DNA from: Flavobacteriales bacterium
Lineage (GTDB): Bacteria; Bacteroidota; Bacteroidia; Flavobacteriales; Flavobacteriaceae
Direction of reading: 5' to 3'
Length of the DNA stretch: 18,578 nt
Assembly (NCBI GenBank): GCA_002737105.1
Contig: NSHO01000013.1
Location: 1 to 18,578 of the forward strand
Positions 15,303 through 18,578 of this stretch are shown here, in pieces (positions within the stretch are counted from its first letter, which is position 1; each line of letters starts with the position of its first letter). A program made the position numbers and the translations under genes. Under the pieces are notes generated by a model. That model was not told the DNA's origin, did no database searches, and saw only the letters and a list, made by a program, of their open reading frames with translations.

Positions 15303-15479
15303 CTATTTTTTATTTGTTCCTGTTTTTTTATCGAAACCATATGGACAATGTCGGCAACCACTTTTACAACAATAGCCACGTTTTAGGTGGTGTTTTTCTG
15401 TAAAACATTTATATCCTTCCGGAGTAAAATAAAAATCTTCTCCTTCTTTTAAATTTTTTGGATTTATTTCATTGTTCAT
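15303..15479 (-). CDS. DUF5522 Cys-rich mini-protein
   Basis: This short gene encodes 58 residues: ATG at 15477-15479 on the minus strand, TAG at 15303-15305. The protein carries the DUF5522 hallmark HLKRGYCCKSGCRHCPYGF at 31-49. Cysteines lie at 25, 37, 38, 42 and 45 and His at 30, 31 and 44, a pattern suited to binding zinc or another metal; function is unknown. There is no signal peptide, so it is cytoplasmic. It is the only Met-started reading of this frame. A -7 box TAAATTTG (15485-15492) ends only 5 bases before the ATG. It lies 69 bases upstream of hutU with no terminator between, so it may share the hutU transcript. I am confident it is a real gene because of the intact family motif. 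Confidence 0.88.
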   Translation of the reverse strand: MNNEINPKNLKEGEDFYFTPEGYKCFTEKHHLKRGYCCKSGCRHCPYGFDKKTGTNKK

Positions 15480-15484
15480 AGTCG

Positions 15485-15492
15485 CAAATTTA
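15485..15492 (-). promoter_or_regulatory. Candidate -7 box of the DUF5522(-hutU) transcript
   Basis: The minus strand reads TAAATTTG, a full match to TAnnTTTG. It ends 5 bases before the DUF5522 start codon, so the transcript would have almost no leader. The nearest TTTG upstream is 12 bases away, too close for a normal -33 element, so this call is tentative. On the other side, the 81 bases between this gene and the plus-strand PLP enzyme gene show no clear plus-strand -7 box. Confidence 0.35.
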
Positions 15493-15560
15493 GGAACTTT
15501 GTAGCAAATGATTGTATTAGTTTTTAAATATTTATATCACGAAACAATTATTTCTTTTTT

Positions 15561-16460
15561 ATGAAATCAACAAATCAAAAAATAGCAATTCATTTTTCTG
15601 ACGGAATTGAGCTTTTTATCAAAAGAGAAGATGAATTGCATCCTATTATTTCAGGAAATAAATTCAGAAAATTAAAATATAATTTAAGTGCTGCCAAACA
15701 CCAAAACAAAAAGGTTTTATTAACATTTGGAGGTGCTTTTTCTAATCATATTGTCGCTGTAGCAGGCGCGGGAAAAGAATTTGGTTTTGAAACTATTGGA
15801 ATAATTAGAGGCGAAGAATTACAAGAAAAAATAAGTGAAAACCCAAGTTTAGCAGTCGCGAAACAATTAGGAATGAAATTATTTTTTGTTTCTAGAGAAA
15901 AATATAGGTTAAAAGACACAACTGAATTTATAGAAGAAATGAAATCTCAATTTGGTGATTTTTATTTGCTACCTGAAGGCGGAACAAATGAATTAGCCAT
16001 AAAAGGTTGTGAAGAAATTTTATCTGATAAAGATTTTGAGTTTACACATATTTGTTCATCAATAGGAACAGGTGGCACAATTTCTGGAATTATTAATAGT
16101 TCTAGTTCCAACCAAAATATTATTGGATTTTCTTCCTTAAAAGGTGATTTTTTACAAAATGATATTGCTAAATTTGCAACTAAAAATAATTGGTCTGTAA
16201 ATTGTGAGTATCATTTTGGAGGTTATGCAAAAGTAACAAACGAGTTAATTGAATTTATGAATTCATTTTATTTAGAACATGCTATTCCTTTAGATCCAAT
16301 TTATACAGGTAAAATGATGTTTGGCATTTTTGATTTAATAAAAAATAACTTTTTTCCACCAAAAGCAAAAATTTTAGCCATTCATACCGGTGGCTTACAA
16401 GGTATTGCTGGTATGAATTTAAAATTAGAAAAATCTGGAAAAACAAAGATAAAAATATGA
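15561..16460 (+). CDS. PLP-dependent ACC deaminase/D-cysteine desulfhydrase family protein
   Basis: This fold-type II PLP enzyme belongs to the family that includes 1-aminocyclopropane-1-carboxylate deaminase and D-cysteine desulfhydrase. The PLP lysine is K34 in SGNKFRKL. The S61-N-H63 turn (GGAFSNHI) packs on the cofactor, and the phosphate loop is GTGGT near 168-172. At 299 residues it is shorter than the roughly 330-340 of characterised members, mostly at the N-terminus. In the substrate region it reads DPIYTGK (245-251). ACC deaminases have Tyr-Glu here while D-cysteine desulfhydrases have Tyr-Thr/Ser, and the later IHTGG also fits the desulfhydrase type. I therefore favour D-cysteine desulfhydrase-like activity. 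Its TGA overlaps the next gene's ATG by 4 bases. Confidence 0.9.
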   Translation: MKSTNQKIAIHFSDGIELFIKREDELHPIISGNKFRKLKYNLSAAKHQNKKVLLTFGGAFSNHIVAVAGAGKEFGFETIGIIRGEELQEKISENPSLAVAKQLGMKLFFVSREKYRLKDTTEFIEEMKSQFGDFYLLPEGGTNELAIKGCEEILSDKDFEFTHICSSIGTGGTISGIINSSSSNQNIIGFSSLKGDFLQNDIAKFATKNNWSVNCEYHFGGYAKVTNELIEFMNSFYLEHAIPLDPIYTGKMMFGIFDLIKNNFFPPKAKILAIHTGGLQGIAGMNLKLEKSGKTKIKI

Positions 16461-17299
16461 TAAATAAAATTTTGATACTGTTTCTTGCGCTGCTTATAAC
16501 AAGTTGTGGTGGTTCTAAAATCACTACTACTAAAGGAAAAAAGTATTCTAAAACGTATCCTGCTTCAAAAAAACCTGTTGCAAAACCAACACCAGTAACA
16601 AAATCTCCAACGAAGGAAAATCCTTCAGGAAGTGAAATTTTAGTGGCAACATCCAAAGTAAAAGCAACTACAGAAGATGTAAAAAAATATATTGAAGATT
16701 TTAAAGAAACGGCTAAAAACAATATGAAGGGTCATGGTATTCCTGCAAGTATCACTATGGCACAGGGTATTTTAGAGTCGGGTGCTGGATTTGGCTCTTT
16801 AGCTAAAGAAGCGAACAATCATTTCGGAATAAAATGTCATACAGGATGGACTGGTGAATCTGTAAAATATGACGATGATACTGAACAAGAGTGTTTTAGA
16901 AAATACAAAGATCCAACCGAATCGTATAAAGACCATTCTGCTTTTTTATCTTCAAGAAAACGGTATGAAAGTTTGTTTAAATTAGATAAAGGCGATTATG
17001 AATCGTGGGCAAATGGCTTAAAACAAGCTGGTTATGCAACAGATACGCTATATCCATCAAAATTAATTGGTATTATTGAACGGTATGAATTATATAAAAT
17101 TGACAATGAAGTTTTGGGAAGAAATTTTGTACCTAAACCAAGAGTTGTTGCCCAAATTCCTGAGGAACATATAGTTGAAAAAGGAGATACTTTATATTCA
17201 TTGTCAAAAAAATACAATATTTCTGTAGAGGAGTTAAAAAGTTTAAATAGTATTTTAGAATCTGGAATTTCAATCGGTCAAAAACTAAAAGTAAAATAA
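16457..17299 (+). CDS. Lipoprotein glucosaminidase with C-terminal LysM
   Basis: This is a predicted peptidoglycan hydrolase (endo-beta-N-acetylglucosaminidase family, PF01832), 280 residues. A lipoprotein signal ends in ITSC with Cys17 as anchor. A Lys/Pro/Thr-rich linker (about 20-65) follows, and then the glucosaminidase domain (about 72-213) with putative catalytic Glu107 in [11 protein letters not shown] and conserved NHFGIKC (121-127). A LysM repeat (238-279, [19 protein letters not shown] start) binds glycan. It thus acts in the periplasm on septal or sidewall peptidoglycan. Translation is probably coupled to the PLP enzyme gene through an ATGA overlap, and hemL starts 2 bases after its stop. 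Confidence 0.93.
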   Translation: MINKILILFLALLITSCGGSKITTTKGKKYSKTYPASKKPVAKPTPVTKSPTKENPSGSEILVATSKVKATTEDVKKYIEDFKETAKNNMKGHGIPASITMAQGILESGAGFGSLAKEANNHFGIKCHTGWTGESVKYDDDTEQECFRKYKDPTESYKDHSAFLSSRKRYESLFKLDKGDYESWANGLKQAGYATDTLYPSKLIGIIERYELYKIDNEVLGRNFVPKPRVVAQIPEEHIVEKGDTLYSLSKKYNISVEELKSLNSILESGISIGQKLKVK

Positions 17300-17301
17300 T
17301 A

Positions 17302-18578
17302 ATGTTATATCAAAGAAGCAGTCAGTTGTTTGTTGAAGCTAATGAAGTTATACCTGGTGGAGTCAATTCTCCAGTGAGAGCATTTAAGGGTGTTGGGGGT
17401 TTTCCTATTTTTATAAAAGAAGCCAAAGGCGCTTATTTATATGATGAAGACGGTAATAAATATATAGACTATATTAACTCTTGGGGTCCTATGATTTTAG
17501 GTCACGCTCACGAGCCAGTGGTACAAGCGATTATTGAAAAAGCAAAAAAAGGTACTTCTTTTGGTGCACCTACAGAATTGGAAACTAAAATTGCTCAATT
17601 GGCCATTTCAATGGTTCCAAATATTGATAAAATTCGATTTGTTAATTCGGGTACGGAAGCTTGTATGAGTGGAATTCGCTTGGCGCGAGGTTATACCAAA
17701 CGAGATAAAATAATAAAATTTTCAGGTTGTTATCATGGTCATTCCGATTCTTTTTTGATTGCTGCTGGAAGTGGATTAAGTACGTTTGGAGTGCCTAATA
17801 GCCCTGGTGTAACATCCGGCACAGCAAAAGATACTTTATTAGCAAAATACAATAATTTAGAAAATGTAAAAGTACTTTTTGAAGCCAATAAAAATGAAAT
17901 TGCAGCAATTATTGTAGAACCAGTTGCAGGAAATATGGGTTGTATTCCGCCAAAAGAAGGTTTTTTATCAGGTTTAAAAGAACTTTGTAAGGAAAACGGT
18001 GCCTTGCTTGTGTTTGATGAAGTGATGACTGGATTTCGTCTTGCAAAAGGTGGTGTACAAGAATTGTATCAAGTTGCGGCAGATATTGTATGTTTTGGTA
18101 AGGTAATTGGTGGCGGTTTGCCAGTTGGTGCATTTGCAGCAAGAAATGAAATTATGAATATGTTGTCGCCAATAGGTCCTGTTTATCAAGCTGGAACGTT
18201 ATCTGGAAACCCGTTAGCTATGGCGGCAGGGTATCAAATGCTGTTGGAATTAAATTCAGACCCTGAAATTTTTAATAGATTAGAAGACAAAACGGCTTAT
18301 TTAGAAAAGGGAATCCAAAGAGTTTTGTCGGAAAATAATATTGAGTTTACTACAAACAGAGTAGGGTCAATGATTTCAGTGCACTTTGATAAAAATGAAG
18401 TCTATGATTTTGAAACTGCAAAAAATGGAGATAACGATAGATTTAAAAAATTCTTTCATGAACTATTAAAATTGGGTATTTATATTGCACCTTCGGCTTA
18501 TGAATCTTGGTTTATTACAGATGCTTTAAGTTATGAAGATTTAGATTACACTATTGCTTGCGTTGACAAAGCAGCAAA
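17302..18578 (+). CDS. hemL: Glutamate-1-semialdehyde 2,1-aminomutase (3' end cut by window)
   Basis: HemL converts glutamate-1-semialdehyde to 5-aminolevulinate in the C5 route to heme. The start ATG is at 17302-17304 and the frame stays open for 425 codons to the window edge. Family length is about 426-432, so only a few residues and the stop are missing. Landmarks: [12 protein letters not shown] (17-28), GHAHEPVV (67-74), [17 protein letters not shown] (113-129), YHGHSDSF (144-151), FDEVMTGFR with Asp239, and PLP Lys267 in [15 protein letters not shown]. It follows the glucosaminidase gene by 2 bases and is probably translated from the same mRNA. Presence of HemL indicates the glutamate (C5) pathway rather than ALA synthase. 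Confidence 0.96.
   Translation, partial: MLYQRSSQLFVEANEVIPGGVNSPVRAFKGVGGFPIFIKEAKGAYLYDEDGNKYIDYINSWGPMILGHAHEPVVQAIIEKAKKGTSFGAPTELETKIAQLAISMVPNIDKIRFVNSGTEACMSGIRLARGYTKRDKIIKFSGCYHGHSDSFLIAAGSGLSTFGVPNSPGVTSGTAKDTLLAKYNNLENVKVLFEANKNEIAAIIVEPVAGNMGCIPPKEGFLSGLKELCKENGALLVFDEVMTGFRLAKGGVQELYQVAADIVCFGKVIGGGLPVGAFAARNEIMNMLSPIGPVYQAGTLSGNPLAMAAGYQMLLELNSDPEIFNRLEDKTAYLEKGIQRVLSENNIEFTTNRVGSMISVHFDKNEVYDFETAKNGDNDRFKKFFHELLKLGIYIAPSAYESWFITDALSYEDLDYTIACVDKAA

Noticed and set aside
16282..16722. Minus-strand open frame of 146 codons across the PLP enzyme/glucosaminidase junction
   Set aside because: Both plus-strand genes have intact family motifs through this region; the antisense frame is hydrophobic low-complexity sequence with no recognisable domain.
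17909..18189. Two overlapping minus-strand frames inside hemL
   Set aside because: hemL is continuous through the area with its PLP lysine at codon 267; these frames are His/Gln-rich shadows.
1..18578. A mobile island, defence system, biosynthetic cluster or phage region
   Set aside because: All recognisable genes are core metabolic, translational or envelope genes with uniform AT-rich composition; no integrase, transposase, tRNA-borne att site or defence domain was seen.

Overview
The window is an AT-rich chromosomal segment from a member of the Bacteroidota, most likely a Flavobacteriaceae species close to Flavobacterium. The evidence is sequence-internal. Several genes are preceded by the Bacteroidota -7 box TAnnTTTG, and Shine-Dalgarno sequences are largely absent. 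The family content is also typical of the group: a GSCFA protein, a DUF5522 mini-protein, a long-form aromatic amino acid hydroxylase, a roughly 660-residue urocanate hydratase and TPM proteins with Gly-rich tails. It looks like ordinary core chromosome. I see no rRNA, tRNA, CRISPR, integrase, transposase or phage gene.

Layout. (1) 1-1416: der, encoding a double-GTPase ribosome assembly factor, ending in a bidirectional terminator. (2) 1448-4678, minus strand: a five-gene block transcribed in the order M23 metallopeptidase, MerR-like regulator, LemA, soluble TPM protein, secreted/membrane TPM protein with a Gly-rich tail. This is the most intriguing functional group, apparently a cell-envelope module. 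(3) 4862-7498: alaS, divergent from the peptidase gene. (4) 7536-7622: a palindromic intergenic element between the convergent alaS and ABC exporter genes. (5) 7648-9393, minus: an MsbA-type ABC exporter, divergent from a GSCFA-family gene (9498-10445) that converges on a single-domain rhodanese gene (10454-10762). (6) 10818-12584, minus: an aromatic amino acid (phenylalanine) hydroxylase with a large uncharacterised C-terminal half. (7) 12713-15479, minus: a DUF5522 Cys-rich mini-protein, hutU and a DUF4136 lipoprotein, ending in a hairpin terminator. (8) 15561 to the window end, plus: a tightly coupled run of a PLP enzyme of the ACC deaminase/D-cysteine desulfhydrase family, a lipoprotein glucosaminidase with LysM, and hemL, whose last few codons run off the window.

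How the genes work together. Two housekeeping genes (der, alaS) flank the envelope block. The hydroxylase and hutU suggest Phe and His breakdown, but the other Phe/Tyr and histidine-utilisation genes are not in the window. The last three genes overlap or nearly touch, so they are probably one transcript even though their biochemistry differs (amino acid PLP chemistry, peptidoglycan cleavage, tetrapyrrole synthesis).

I did not find a clearly new biological system. The observations most worth a second look are the M23-MerR-LemA-TPM-TPM block, residues pointing to D-cysteine desulfhydrase rather than ACC deaminase activity, the unannotated-size DUF5522 gene, the hydroxylase C-terminal half and the palindromic intergenic element. 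All family assignments are from reading motifs; no database search was run.
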